From Micromonospora craniellae (GTDB lineage Bacteria; Actinomycetota; Actinomycetes; Mycobacteriales; Micromonosporaceae), in NCBI RefSeq assembly GCF_014764405.1, contig NZ_CP061725.1, positions 3,782,001-3,846,000 of the forward strand: DNA of 64,000 bases, written 5' to 3'. Each line of letters begins with the position of its first letter. The first letter of the stretch is position 1. The notes beneath the pieces are model-generated. The model was given only the letters and a program-made list of their open reading frames with translations, was not told the origin of the DNA and made no database searches. Positions 8,430-17,300 of this stretch are shown one piece after another. Made by a program: the position numbers and the translations under genes.

Positions 8430-8832
8430 CCAGGTCACCTCGACAGGGTACGCGAACAGGTAACGAGGGGCGCTTGGGCGTCTTTCTCCCATTTCCTGCG
8501 CGCGCCGTCCTCGTTGTGCTAGACGCGTGGCACCGGAGATCTGGTTGCGTGTGATCCGTGTCGAGCTTTCTCCGCGTGGGGGTGGCGCGCAGCGTTTTCG
8601 TGGAATCCCGTGGGGTAAGCGGCGGTCCCGAGCCCGAGAAGCCGGGAGTGTCCGGAATGATGGATTTGGCCGACAACGTTGCGTAATCGGGTAACTACAG
8701 AGCATGATGGGGGCGGCGACAGCGCCACATGTCGTCCGTGCCGCCTTGGGGTAAGGCGTGCCGGATGACCGGGGGGAATTGCCGGCTGGCCCGCGACGGC
8801 GTCGGTAGTACTGCAAGGGGGGACGAGTACAG
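8430..8832. other. Divergent promoter region of the PBP gene and wblA
   Basis: 403 bp without a supported gene. The minus-strand frame that extends the PBP gene is rich in Arg and Pro and does not look coding. Its length fits a regulated region, as upstream of wblA in streptomycetes. A weak promoter candidate for wblA is TTGCGT (8679-8684) with CATGAT 18 nt later (8703-8708), leaving a leader of about 120 nt. Confidence 0.4.
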
Positions 8833-9147
8833 ATGGGCATGATCACTGACTGGCCGTCATTTGCGGCATGTCAGAACGGGGACCCGGACGCGTTGTTCGT
8901 ACAGGGCGCCGAACAGAACGTGGCCAAGCGGATCTGCCGGAGTTGCCCAGTCCGCTACGAGTGCCTGGCCGACGCGCTGGACAACCGCATCGAGTTCGGC
9001 GTCTGGGGTGGCATGACCGAACGCGAACGCCGGGCGTTGCTGCGTCGGCACCCGCAGGTGACCAGCTGGCGCAAGATGTTCGAGGCGGCGATGAAAAAGA
9101 ACGCCAAGGACAAGACCGGCAAGGACAAGATCCTGGCCACCACCTGA
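8833..9147 (+). CDS. wblA: WhiB-family iron-sulfur regulator WblA (WhiB4 type)
   Basis: 104 residues. Four cysteines at C13, C35, C38 and C44 hold the oxygen- and NO-sensitive [4Fe-4S] cluster. The GVWGG turn (57-61) and the basic tail ERRALLRRHPQVTSWR complete the family signature. FVQGAEQN, ADALDNRIEFGVWGG and VTSWRKMFE match the WblA/WhiB4 subgroup closely. WblA in actinomycetes represses or coordinates antibiotic production and sporulation; WhiB4 is a redox sensor in mycobacteria. GGGGGG lies about 10 nt before the ATG. It is flanked by the PBP and the ArsA-type ATPase pair, the same set as mycobacterial Rv3679-Rv3682. Confidence 0.9.
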   Translation: MGMITDWPSFAACQNGDPDALFVQGAEQNVAKRICRSCPVRYECLADALDNRIEFGVWGGMTERERRALLRRHPQVTSWRKMFEAAMKKNAKDKTGKDKILATT

Positions 9148-9156
9148 CCGGCGCGG

Positions 9157-10305
9157 TCAGGAGCGGCTGATCGCCGCCCCGATCGTCCGCAGCCCGTCGA
9201 CGTCGTGCACGTCGGCGGGCTGTGCCGTCACCGAGACCGTCGGCACCTGCGGGAACGCCTCGGTGAACCGCGCCGACACCCGCTGCTCGCGTACCGCCTG
9301 CTCGGCCAGGGCCGCGTGGGCGCGCAACACCTCGACGACGCCCTCGTGGCCGCCGGCCGAGGCCAGCCGGTCGGCGGCGGCCCGACTGGCCGACGCGTCC
9401 AACCCGGTGTCGGCCGGGCGGTGCACCCGGTTGAGCACCAGACCGGCGAGCGGCATGTTTTCCTTCCCCAGCCGCCCGGCGAAGTAGGCGGCCTCCCGGA
9501 CCGCATCCGGCTCCGGCGCCGCGACCAGCAGGAACGCCGTCTCACGCGCCTGGAGGATCCGGTACGTCTGCTCCGCCCGCTGCCGGAACCCGCCGAACAT
9601 CGAGTCGAGCGCGGCCACGAAGCCGGACAGATCAGTCAGCAACTGCGCGCCGAGGATCTTCTGTACCACCCGGGAGAACATCCCGAAGGAGGCGGTGACC
9701 AGGCTGAACATGCTGCGCCCGCCGGTCCGTGCCGGGGCCAGCAGGAGGCGCAGCATCCGCCCGTCGAGGAACCGGGACAGCCGGGCCGGCGCGTCCAGGA
9801 AGTCCAACGCCGACCGCGACGGCGGAGTGTCCACCAGGATCAGGTCCCAGTCGCCGCGTGCGTGCAACTGACCCAGCTTCTCCATCGCCATGTACTCCTG
9901 CGTACCGGCGAAGGTGGAACTCATCGCCTGGTAGAAGGGGTTGGCGAAGATCTCGGACGCCTTCGTCGGGTCGGTGTGCGCGAGCACCACGTCGTCGAAG
10001 GTGCGCTTCATGTCGAGCATCATGGCGTGCAGTTCGCCGCCGCTGTCCTCGACGTCGATCCCCTTCACCTGCCGGGGCGTGTTGTCCAGCTCGGTCAGGC
10101 CCAGCGACTGGGCCAGCCGTCGGGCCGGGTCGATGGTGAGCACCACCGTACGGCGGCCGTGGCGCTCGGCCGCACGGAGTGCGAGAGCGGCGGCCGTGGT
10201 CGTCTTACCCACCCCGCCCGCACCGCAGCAGACCACGATCCGTACGCCGGGATCGGCCAGGATCCGGTCGACGTCCAGCGGCGGCGCGGCGTTGTCGGAA
10301 GGCAC
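9157..10305 (-). CDS. ArsA/GET3-type ATPase, second gene of the pair
   Basis: 382 residues with a deviant Walker A motif GAGGVGKTTTAA near residues 28-39, DPARRLAQSLG (switch I type) and DLILVDTPPSRSALDFLD (switch II). These mark the ArsA/Get3 branch of SIMIBI ATPases. No arsenite genes are near. With the next gene it matches mycobacterial Rv3680/Rv3679, a pair that works as a heterodimer in cell-envelope or glycerol/NO stress. The GTG at 10305 is preferred over a TTG one codon upstream because a TACGCT box ends 6 nt before it. It is separated from its partner by 56 bp and seems to have its own start site. Confidence 0.82.
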   Translation of the reverse strand: MPSDNAAPPLDVDRILADPGVRIVVCCGAGGVGKTTTAAALALRAAERHGRRTVVLTIDPARRLAQSLGLTELDNTPRQVKGIDVEDSGGELHAMMLDMKRTFDDVVLAHTDPTKASEIFANPFYQAMSSTFAGTQEYMAMEKLGQLHARGDWDLILVDTPPSRSALDFLDAPARLSRFLDGRMLRLLLAPARTGGRSMFSLVTASFGMFSRVVQKILGAQLLTDLSGFVAALDSMFGGFRQRAEQTYRILQARETAFLLVAAPEPDAVREAAYFAGRLGKENMPLAGLVLNRVHRPADTGLDASASRAAADRLASAGGHEGVVEVLRAHAALAEQAVREQRVSARFTEAFPQVPTVSVTAQPADVHDVDGLRTIGAAISRS

Positions 10306-10311
10306 CAATCG

Positions 10312-10317
10312 AGCGTA
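10312..10317 (-). promoter_or_regulatory. TANNNT -10 box for the ATPase gene at 10305
   Basis: On the minus strand TACGCT ends 6 nt before the GTG at 10305. There is no Shine-Dalgarno site in the gap, so a leaderless transcript is likely. Confidence 0.5.
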
Positions 10318-10361
10318 TCGGCCCGACCCGGTCCGCGCGGCGGGCCGAGGTCAGGTGTGAG

Positions 10362-11339
10362 TCAATCGCCCTGCACCAGGGCGGCGGCGAGCTCGTCCAG
10401 GCCGGCCCGGTCCACCCCGTCGGGCAGCAGCGGCAGCTCCACCAGGGGCACGTCGAGTTCGGCCAGGTCGGCGCGGAGCGAGTCCTCCAACTCCCGGCGG
10501 ACGGCCTGGTCGCGTGCCTCGTCGCGCAGCCCGGAGACGGTCCGCCGGTCGGCGGGCAGCCCGGCGGCGCGCAGCCCCCGCGTAAGCTCCGCCTCGGTGA
10601 CCACCCGCCCTGCCGGCAGCGGCGGCCGGGTCCCGTTGACGATCACCCGGCCCACCCCGAACCCGAGCGAGGCCAGCTCAGCGATCGCGTCGACGGTCTC
10701 CTGGACCGGCATCTCCTCCAACAGGGTCACCACGTGCACCGCGGTCATCGGCGAACGCAGCAGCACCGAGACCCCCTCGCTCTGGGTCTTGATCGGGCCG
10801 ACCTTGGCCAGCCGGGCGGTCTCCGCGGTCACGTTCAGGAAACGGGCGATCCGGCCGGTCGGCGGGGCGTCCAGCACCACCGCGTCGTAGACCCGCCGTT
10901 GCTCGACGGTGCGGGTGGTGGCCTCCTTGACCTTGCCGGTGAGTAGTACGTCGCGCAGGCCCGGGGCGATGGTGGTGGCGAAGTCGATCGCGCCGAGCTT
11001 GCGCAGCGCCCGGCCGGCGGCACCCAGCTTGTAGAACATGTCCAGGTACTCCAGCAACGCCTCCTCGGCGTCCACCGTGAGCGCCCACACCTCGCCGCCG
11101 TCCGCCGTGTCGGCCAGGTGCCGCTCGGCGTACGGCAGCGGGTCGGTGCCGAAGAGCTGGGCGATGCCCTGGCGGCCCTCCACCTCGACCAGCAGTGTGC
11201 GGCGCCCACCGGCGGCCAGGGCCAGCGCCAGGGCGGCGGCGACGCTGGTCTTGCCCGTGCCGCCCTTACCGGTCACCACGTGCAGGCGGGCGGGCCACTC
11301 CGTGCCGGCCCGATCGGCCGGGCGCTGCGCTGCTCCCAC
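10362..11339 (-). CDS. ArsA/GET3-type ATPase, first gene of the pair
   Basis: 325 residues. Walker A is VTGKGGTGKTSVAA near residues 22-35, switch I region is EVEGRQGIAQLFG, and switch II is DAVVLDAPPTGRIARFL. It is a shorter relative of the following ATPase, and the two probably pair to form one asymmetric dimer as inferred for mycobacterial Rv3679/Rv3680. The GTG at 11339 has TAGGCT ending 6 nt upstream and no ribosome binding site. It lacks transmembrane segments and should be cytoplasmic or peripheral. Confidence 0.82.
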   Translation of the reverse strand: MGAAQRPADRAGTEWPARLHVVTGKGGTGKTSVAAALALALAAGGRRTLLVEVEGRQGIAQLFGTDPLPYAERHLADTADGGEVWALTVDAEEALLEYLDMFYKLGAAGRALRKLGAIDFATTIAPGLRDVLLTGKVKEATTRTVEQRRVYDAVVLDAPPTGRIARFLNVTAETARLAKVGPIKTQSEGVSVLLRSPMTAVHVVTLLEEMPVQETVDAIAELASLGFGVGRVIVNGTRPPLPAGRVVTEAELTRGLRAAGLPADRRTVSGLRDEARDQAVRRELEDSLRADLAELDVPLVELPLLPDGVDRAGLDELAAALVQGD

Positions 11340-11345
11340 CGGTCG

Positions 11346-11351
11346 AGCCTA
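11346..11351 (-). promoter_or_regulatory. TANNNT -10 box for the ATPase gene at 11339
   Basis: On the minus strand TAGGCT ends 6 nt before the GTG at 11339. Position and spacing equal those of the partner gene. Confidence 0.5.
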
Positions 11352-11365
11352 TCCAGCCGGCCGGT

Positions 11366-11959
11366 TCAGGCGACCTCGCAGACCCACCAGCCGCTCGTCC
11401 GGATCACCGTGAAGCGCAGGTCCTGGTCGGCGATCTTCTCGTCGGCGGTCGTCACGGTCACCGTGGTGGTGACGGTGGCGCGGTCACCGGTCTCGTTGTC
11501 CACCTTCGGGGTGTCCCAGCGGAACCGGGGGCTCTGGTGAGCGGTCACGTACTGCTCGACCTCGGCGACCTTCGCCCGGATCTTGTCCTGGTCGCGTGCG
11601 TCGGTGCAGACCAGCCGGGCCGCCTTGGCCGCGTCCCGCTCCTGGTAGACGGCGGTGAGGAAGTCGTCGACCGCCACCGACGGGTCCTGGGCGCCCTCGC
11701 CGGACTCGGCGTCGCGCACGGTCAGGAACGCGACCACGCCGCCACCGCCGCAGAGCAGCAGCACCACGGCCAGTGCGATCGAGGCCGCCAGGGCGCCGCC
11801 CCGTCTGCGCGGTGGCGTGGCCGGCGACGGGTACGGCGGGTAGCCGCCCGGCGAGGCAGACGCCGGTCCCGGACCGGCTGGCGAGGTGGGGTGGACCGGT
11901 GGGCCGGCCGGCAGCGGGTCGGTGGGGCCGGTCGGGCCGCCGGCGGGTGGCTGGGTCAT
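11366..11959 (-). CDS. Pro-rich single-pass membrane protein with small extracellular domain
   Basis: 197 residues, not recognised as a named family. Residues 1-55 are Pro/Gly-rich and presumably cytoplasmic. A hydrophobic helix lies at about 58-82. The exterior domain starts VDDFLTAVYQERDAAKAARLVC and ends SGWWVCEVA, so it has two Cys that could bridge. This layout resembles DUF4878-like extracellular domains. A paralogue with the same landmarks sits at 61000-61566. The ATG at 11959 has GGGGGTA 4 nt upstream; the frame is open for eight more codons upstream, without a better site. It lies just upstream of the ATPase pair on the same strand. Confidence 0.6.
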   Translation of the reverse strand: MTQPPAGGPTGPTDPLPAGPPVHPTSPAGPGPASASPGGYPPYPSPATPPRRRGGALAASIALAVVLLLCGGGGVVAFLTVRDAESGEGAQDPSVAVDDFLTAVYQERDAAKAARLVCTDARDQDKIRAKVAEVEQYVTAHQSPRFRWDTPKVDNETGDRATVTTTVTVTTADEKIADQDLRFTVIRTSGWWVCEVA

Positions 11960-12286
11960 CGCGTACCCCCGGGTGCGGCGCATCGCCGCGGGACGGCGAC
12001 GAGCGTGGGTTTGGGGCGGCCGGGCCGGGCGCCCGTCCAGACGGGAAGGGTAACGGTCCGCCGGCCGGGTGCGGGGGGCCCGGTGTCACCTGTACGGACG
12101 GCGCGATCGGCTTCTTGCTGGTTAGGTGTCGCAAATGTGACGAAAGGCCGCTGGGCGTGCGCGTCCTGTTGATGGGACCGCCGCGCCGGTCCTACCGTCG
12201 CTCCGGCACGCCCTGACGAGGCCGGCCGCAGCGGTGCCGGACCGGCCGGCGGTGCCGTGACCAGGTACGACGCCCGGAGGAAGTGC
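11960..12286. other. Divergent intergenic region
   Basis: 327 bp between two divergent genes of unknown function. A 19-codon frame starting with GTG at 12156 is seen but it has no ribosome binding site. No clear promoter or hairpin was recognised. Confidence 0.4.
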
Positions 12287-12763
12287 ATGCGCGACATCGA
12301 CAACACCCCTCGAACCCAGTTCCCCACCGGGAGTCGACGGGGCAGCCGGACGGCCGGCGGCGACTCCTCCGGCCGGCTGCCGGTCAACGAGCGGTCGTAC
12401 CGGCGTACCGCCGACCCGGTCGGCGTGGTCGAACCGGCCGGCGGGCGGGACGAGGAGGTCCCCGGCTACGTCATCCACCTGCCCGTCCGGGTGGCCGACC
12501 TGGCCGCCGCGACCGCGCTGGCCGCCCGGGTGGCCACCTCGCTGAATTTTCTGCCCGAGCTGGACGCCGGTGAGACGGAGGTGTCGACCGCCGACGACCA
12601 GAACAACCGGCACCAGGTCTTCTGCGACCTGCTGCTGCCCGACCGCACTCGGTGCCCCCAGCCGCACGACCACAAGGGCCTCTGCGGGGACGTGTCTATC
12701 GCCCCCGAACAGCGGCCCGCCGCGGAGCAGTGGCCGACCTCGGAGCAGCGTCCCGCGTCCTGA
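12287..12763 (+). CDS. Conserved hypothetical protein with Cys/His cluster
   Basis: 158 residues, function unknown. The first 60 residues are rich in Arg, Gly and Ser and probably disordered. The middle (about 72-100) reads YVIHLPVRVADLAAATALA, a probable strand and helix. Residues near 117-138 contain FCDLLLPDRTRCPQPHDHKG and then LCGD, so three Cys and two His lie close together and may bind a metal. The tail repeats a short Glu-Gln motif (EQRPAAEQWPTSEQRPAS). The ATG at 12287 has GGAGGAAG 3 nt upstream. Confidence 0.6.
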   Translation: MRDIDNTPRTQFPTGSRRGSRTAGGDSSGRLPVNERSYRRTADPVGVVEPAGGRDEEVPGYVIHLPVRVADLAAATALAARVATSLNFLPELDAGETEVSTADDQNNRHQVFCDLLLPDRTRCPQPHDHKGLCGDVSIAPEQRPAAEQWPTSEQRPAS

Positions 12764-12777
12764 CCGGCCGGCGGACC

Positions 12778-12783
12778 GTAGGC
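12778..12783 (+). promoter_or_regulatory. TANNNT -10 box upstream of the DUF4177 gene
   Basis: TAGGCT lies 42 nt before the ATG at 12826. It would give a leader of about 35 nt that contains GGGAG. It overlaps the space just after the preceding stop codon. Confidence 0.35.
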
Positions 12784-12825
12784 TGTGCCCCGAAGTGTCC
12801 ATGCCACCGAGGGAGCTCTCCACCG

Positions 12826-12981
12826 ATGCAGAAGTGGGAATACGCCACGGTCCCGCTGCTGGTCCACGCGACCAAGCAGATCCTCGACAACTGGGGTGAG
12901 GACGGCTGGGAACTGGTCTCCGTCGTACCCGGGCCGAACCCGGAGCAACTCGTCGCCTACCTCAAGCGCCCGAAGGCATAA
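12826..12981 (+). CDS. DUF4177 small protein
   Basis: 51 residues: a start MQKWEYATVPLL, then ILDNWGEDGWELVSVV and a C-terminal LVAYLKRP. The WEY...GEDGWELVSV pattern is the DUF4177 signature. Function is unknown. Mycobacteria have the same small gene (Rv3678A) between the ATPase pair and the RidA gene. GGGAG lies 11 nt upstream of the ATG. The RidA gene starts 4 nt after its stop, so the two are co-transcribed and perhaps translationally coupled. Confidence 0.85.
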   Translation: MQKWEYATVPLLVHATKQILDNWGEDGWELVSVVPGPNPEQLVAYLKRPKA

Positions 12982-12985
12982 GGCC

Positions 12986-13447
12986 GTGAGCAACGGACCG
13001 CACGGGAAGTTGGCGGAACTCGGGTTGGCGCTGCCGGAGGTGGTGCCGCCGGTGGCGAGCTACGTGCCGGCGGTGCAGTCCGGCCAGCACGTGTACGTCT
13101 CCGGGCAACTCCCGATGGCCGAGGGCAAGCTACTGGCCACCGGCAAGGTCGGCGCCGGTGTCTCCGCCGAGCAGGCCAAGCAGCTCGCCGAGCGGTGCGC
13201 CCTCAACGCGCTCGCCGCGATCGACTCGCTGGTCGGCCTGGAGAACATCGTCAAGATCGTCAAGTTGACCGGTTTCGTGGCGAGCGCCCCCGGCTTCACC
13301 GGTCAGCCCGGCGTCATCAACGGCGCGTCGGACCTGTTCGGCGCGGTCTTCGGCGAGGCCGGTCGGCACGCCCGGTCGGCCGTCGGCGTGGCGGAGCTGC
13401 CGCTCGACGCCCCGGTCGAGGTCGAGGTCATCGTCGAGGTCGCCTGA
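12986..13447 (+). CDS. RidA/YjgF-family protein
   Basis: 153 residues of the longer RidA subgroup: GQHVYVSGQLPMAEGKLL near residues 31-48, a middle helix with AEQAKQLAERCALNALAAI, and a C-terminal RSAVGVAELPLDAPVEVEV. RidA enzymes hydrolyse reactive enamine/imine intermediates from PLP enzymes. In this subgroup the Arg of RSAVGVAELP occupies the usual substrate-carboxylate position. The GTG start follows the DUF4177 stop by 4 nt. It corresponds to mycobacterial Rv3678c. Confidence 0.88.
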   Translation: MSNGPHGKLAELGLALPEVVPPVASYVPAVQSGQHVYVSGQLPMAEGKLLATGKVGAGVSAEQAKQLAERCALNALAAIDSLVGLENIVKIVKLTGFVASAPGFTGQPGVINGASDLFGAVFGEAGRHARSAVGVAELPLDAPVEVEVIVEVA

Positions 13448-13456
13448 CCGGCGCCA

Positions 13457-13531
13457 CCGCGATCTTGTGGTTCCGGCCGGACGAAGGCCCCTAACGAGGG
13501 CGAATCGGGGACCAGAACTGCAAGATCGCGG
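13457..13531. repeat. Palindromic intergenic element with 20-bp imperfect inverted arms
   Basis: CCGCGATCTTGTGGTTCCGG (13457-13476) is the near-perfect reverse complement of 13512-13531 (CCAGAACTGCAAGATCGCGG), with three mismatches. The 35-nt core contains AAGGCCCCTAACGAGGGCG. It lies between the RidA stop and the next promoter. It may act as a terminator for the upstream operon, but its size and outer 11 perfect base pairs look like a dispersed REP- or MITE-type element of this genus. Confidence 0.65.
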
Positions 13532-13550
13532 AGGTGCTTCGGCGGGGTCG

Positions 13551-13556
13551 TACGAT
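13551..13556 (+). promoter_or_regulatory. TANNNT -10 box for the MBL-fold hydrolase
   Basis: TACGAT ends 7 nt before the ATG at 13564. No Shine-Dalgarno site is present, so the transcript is probably leaderless. Confidence 0.5.
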
Positions 13557-13563
13557 CGCAGCC

Positions 13564-14388
13564 ATGGGAGGGCATGTGACGGGGGCGGTGACCGCCCTCG
13601 CCAGCGAGTTGCCGGAATGGGTGACGCTGCTGCGGGCACCCAACCCGGGGCCGATGACACTGGACGGCACCAACACGTGGCTGCTGCGCGCCCCGGGCGC
13701 GGCGTACGGCGTGGTGGTCGACCCGGGGCCGGCCGACGAGGCGCACCTGGCTGCCATCGCGGAGTGGGGACCGGTCGGCCTGGTGCTGATCACCCACGGG
13801 CATCAGGACCACACCGAGGCGTCGCCGCGTCTGCACGGGATGCTCGGCGGGGTGCCGGTACGTGCCGCCGACCCGGCGCACAGCATCGGCGGTCCGGCGC
13901 TCGACACCGCCGGTGACGTCGACGGTCACGGGCTGGCGATCCGGCTCGTACCCACCCCCGGGCACACCGCCGACTCGGTCTGCCTCCTGGTCGAGCACGG
14001 CGGCCGGCAGGTGGTGCTGACCGGCGACACCATCCTGGGCCGGGGCACCACCGTGGTCGCCCACCCGGACGGGCACCTCGGTGACTACCTGACCAGCCTG
14101 GAACTGCTCGCGACGTACCGGGGGATCCCGGCGTTGCCGGGTCACGGGCCGGCGCTGGCCGACTGCGGTGCCGCCGCCGATTTCTACCTGGCCCACCGGC
14201 GGGCGCGGCTGGACCAGGTCCGGGCGGCGTGCGACGGCGGGGCGCGGACCCCGGCCGAGGTGGTCGCCGTCGTGTACGCCGACGTGGACCGGTCGCTGTG
14301 GTGGGCGGCGGAGTGGTCCGTACGCGCCCAACTGGAGTACCTGGGTCGGGAACCCGAGGGCTACGCCGCGAGGTTGGACCGACCGTGA
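13564..14388 (+). CDS. Metallo-beta-lactamase-fold hydrolase
   Basis: 274 residues. The zinc motif is THGHQDHTEA (near 79-88), with further ligands in PTPGHTADS and VLTGDTILGRG; the late PGHGPAL supplies the last His. The C-terminal part, HRRARLDQVRAACDGG, is the LACTB2-like helical extension, so it belongs to the ribonuclease/thioesterase-like branch. It corresponds to mycobacterial Rv3677c. The ATG at 13564 is favoured by the TACGAT box 7 nt upstream; a GTG at 13576 with GGGAGG is the alternative. Its stop overlaps the start of the cyclase gene by 4 nt. Confidence 0.85.
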   Translation: MGGHVTGAVTALASELPEWVTLLRAPNPGPMTLDGTNTWLLRAPGAAYGVVVDPGPADEAHLAAIAEWGPVGLVLITHGHQDHTEASPRLHGMLGGVPVRAADPAHSIGGPALDTAGDVDGHGLAIRLVPTPGHTADSVCLLVEHGGRQVVLTGDTILGRGTTVVAHPDGHLGDYLTSLELLATYRGIPALPGHGPALADCGAAADFYLAHRRARLDQVRAACDGGARTPAEVVAVVYADVDRSLWWAAEWSVRAQLEYLGREPEGYAARLDRP

Positions 14389-17300
14389 CCTGCCCGGTGT
14401 GCGGAACCGTCGCCGTGCCCGGCGCCCGGTTCTGCCACAACTGCGGCGCCGCGCTGCCGGCCGCCGCCACCCTGCCCGCCACCGAACGTCGGGTGGTCAC
14501 CGTGCTCTTCGGCGACCTGTCCGACTTCACCTCCTGGTCCGAGGACCTCGACCCGGAACGCGTCGGCGCGGTCACCGACCGGGTGCTGGCCGCACTGGCC
14601 GGCGCGGTGAAGACCTTCGGCGGGCACGTCGACAAACTCACCGGTGACGGGATCATGGCGGTCTTCGGCGCCCCGGTCGCGCACGAGGACGACGCCGAAC
14701 GCGCCGTCCGGGCCGCCCTGTCCATGCAGCGGGCGGTCCGCCGGGTGCTCGACGACGAGCGCGGCGGCGGTGCGCCGTTGGGGCTGCGGGTCGGGCTGAA
14801 CACCGGTGACGTGATCGCCGGCATCCAGGCCGCGATCGAGTACACCGTCATCGGCGACACGGTGAACACCGCCGCGCGGCTGGCCGACGCCGCCGCCGTC
14901 GGCGCGGTCTACGCCGGGGCGCGGACCGCGGCGGCCACCCGGCACGTCGCCAGCTGGCGGGCGTTGCGGCCGTTGCGGCTCAAGGGCAAGCGCGAGCCGG
15001 TCGAGGCGTACGAGCTGCTCGGTCTGCTGGATGCGCCGGGCACCCGTTCCGGCCTCGGCGACGAGGCGCCCTTCGTGGGCCGGGAGACCGAGATCGGCCG
15101 GGTCGCCGGCCGGCTGGCCGAGGTGATCGACCGTGGGGAGCCCCGGGTGCTGCTGATGACCGCCGAGGCGGGGATCGGCAAGTCCCGGTTCGCCGCCGAG
15201 GTGGAGCGCCTGGCCGCCGGCTACGACGTCGGCGCCGGACGGTACGCGGCACACACCGGCGCCCGGGTCCTCTCGGTCCGCTGCGCCGCGTTCGGCGAGC
15301 GCCGTCGGCTCGCCCCCCTGGCCGACCTGGTACGCGCCGCCACCGGCCTGCCCAACGACACGGCCACGGCGGTCACCCGGGCCGCCGTCGAGGAGCGGCT
15401 GCGCCGGCTCGGGCAGCGCCTCAGCCGCTCCCGCACCGAGCCCGCCCCGGTCGCCGTCGACCAGTTGCTGGCCCTGCTCGGGTACGCCGAGCTGCCCGCC
15501 GCCGCGCACACCGACCAGAGCGAGTGGACCGGCACCCAACCGCCACCCGACGCCGAGGCGGTGCCGAACGCGGTGGCCGCCCTGCTGAGCGCGCTCGCCG
15601 AGGAGGCGCCGTTGATGGTGGTGGTGGACGACCTGCACGACGCCACCGCGGAGACCATCGGCGCGCTGGAGGTCACCCTGTCCCGGCTCGACGGGCCGGT
15701 CCTGGTGCTGCTGCTCGGGCGGCCCGAGCTGGTGCGTACCGCGGGCACCCTGGCCCGGGTCGCGGACGCCGAGGTGCAGCCGTTGCCGCCGCTGCGCGGC
15801 GCCGACGCGTCCCGCCTGCTCACCAGCTACCTCGGCGGCGGACGGCTGCCGCAGGCCGATGCCGACCGGCTGCTCGCCACCGCCCAGGGCAACCCGTTCT
15901 ATCTGGCCGAGCTGGTCACCCTGCTGATGGAGCGCGGCGCGCTGACCGCCGGGGCGCGCAACGACTGGCGGCTGGCCCCCGGCTCGCTCGGCAGCCGGCT
16001 GCTCTCCCGTGACCTGGCGGCCGTGCTCGCGGCCCGGATCGACGCGCTGCCCGCCGAGGCCCGCTCGGTGCTGCGGGACGCGGCGGTGGTCGGGGACACG
16101 GTGCCGGACGGCGCGTTGGAGGCGCTGCGCGAGCAACGGGCCGGACGCGACGGCCGGCCGGCCGCGGTGGTCGCGCTCGAACTGGACCGGGCCGTGGAGG
16201 AACTGCTGCAACGCCGGATGCTGCACCGCACCCGCACCGGGTACGCCTTCGCCACCCCGCTGATGCGGGAGGCCGCGTACGCCGGGGTCAGCAAGGCGGA
16301 GTTGGCTGAGCGGCACGCGGCGCTGGCCCGCTGGGCGAACCCGGCGGGCAGCGTCACCAGCGGCCTGGGCGGCCCCGACCTGGTCCCGACCGGCGCCACG
16401 GGTGGTCCGAGCGGGTTCACCGAGGCGGCCCGGGACGACTTCGTGGCGCAACACGTCGAGCGGGCCACCGCGTTGGCCGACGCGGTCACGTTGCGTCCGG
16501 ACGCGCCGGCCCGGGCGGTCGCCCCGCTGGGGGTCGCCGCGCTCGGCCGGGCCACCCGGCGCGCCCTGCACGAGGGCGAGCCGGCCCTCGCCGTCGAGTA
16601 CGCCGAACGCGCGGCCGAACTGGCCCGCGTCGACGGCGTACCGGCGCAGGACCGGGTGGTGCACGCGCGGGCGCTGCTCCAGGTCGGGCGGGTGGCCGAC
16701 GCGCTGGCGTCGGCCGAGAAGATCGCCGCCAACGCCGGGGACCAGGCGACCACCCGGATCAGCGCGCTGCTGCTCGCCGGGCAGGCCCAGCAGGCGATGG
16801 GTGACCTGCGGCGGGCCGAGACCTGCTGGCGGGAGGCGTTGCAGGTGGCCACCGAGGCGGACCTGCCGGGCCTGCGGGCCTCGGCGATGCGCCGGCTGGG
16901 CATGGCCGACTTCCTGGCCGGCCGGCTCGGCGAGGCGAGCAGCCGGTTGGCCGCCGCGTACCAGGTCAGCCTGGCGGTGCAGGACCGTCGGGGGCAGGCG
17001 TGGTCGTTGCAGAACCTGGCCTGGGTGACCACCACCCGGGGCGACTTCGCGGGTACGGACGCGGTGCTCGGCCGGGCCGCCCGGCTCTTCGCCGAACTCA
17101 AGGACCCGTACGGGCGGGCGTGGCTGCGGGGCACCACCGCCTTCGCGCGGTTGCTCGCCGGCCGGCTGCGTGAGGCCCGTCGGCTGGCTCGGATCTTCCT
17201 GCCCTTCGGTGAGCGGGTCGGTGAGGCGTGGGCGGTGGGCACCCTGCGGGCGGTCGACGCGTACGCCAACGCGGAGCTGGGCGAACTGCTCGACGCGGAC

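Noticed and set aside
8430..8846. N-terminal extension of the PBP by 139 codons
   Set aside because: The extension is rich in Arg, Pro and Ser, has no homology to PBPs, overlaps the wblA start, and a good ribosome binding site precedes the ATG at 8429.
12130..12150. Possible Crp site (GTGTCGCAAATGTGAC)
   Set aside because: Only one half (TGTGA) fits; the other half lacks the matching TCACA at the right spacing.
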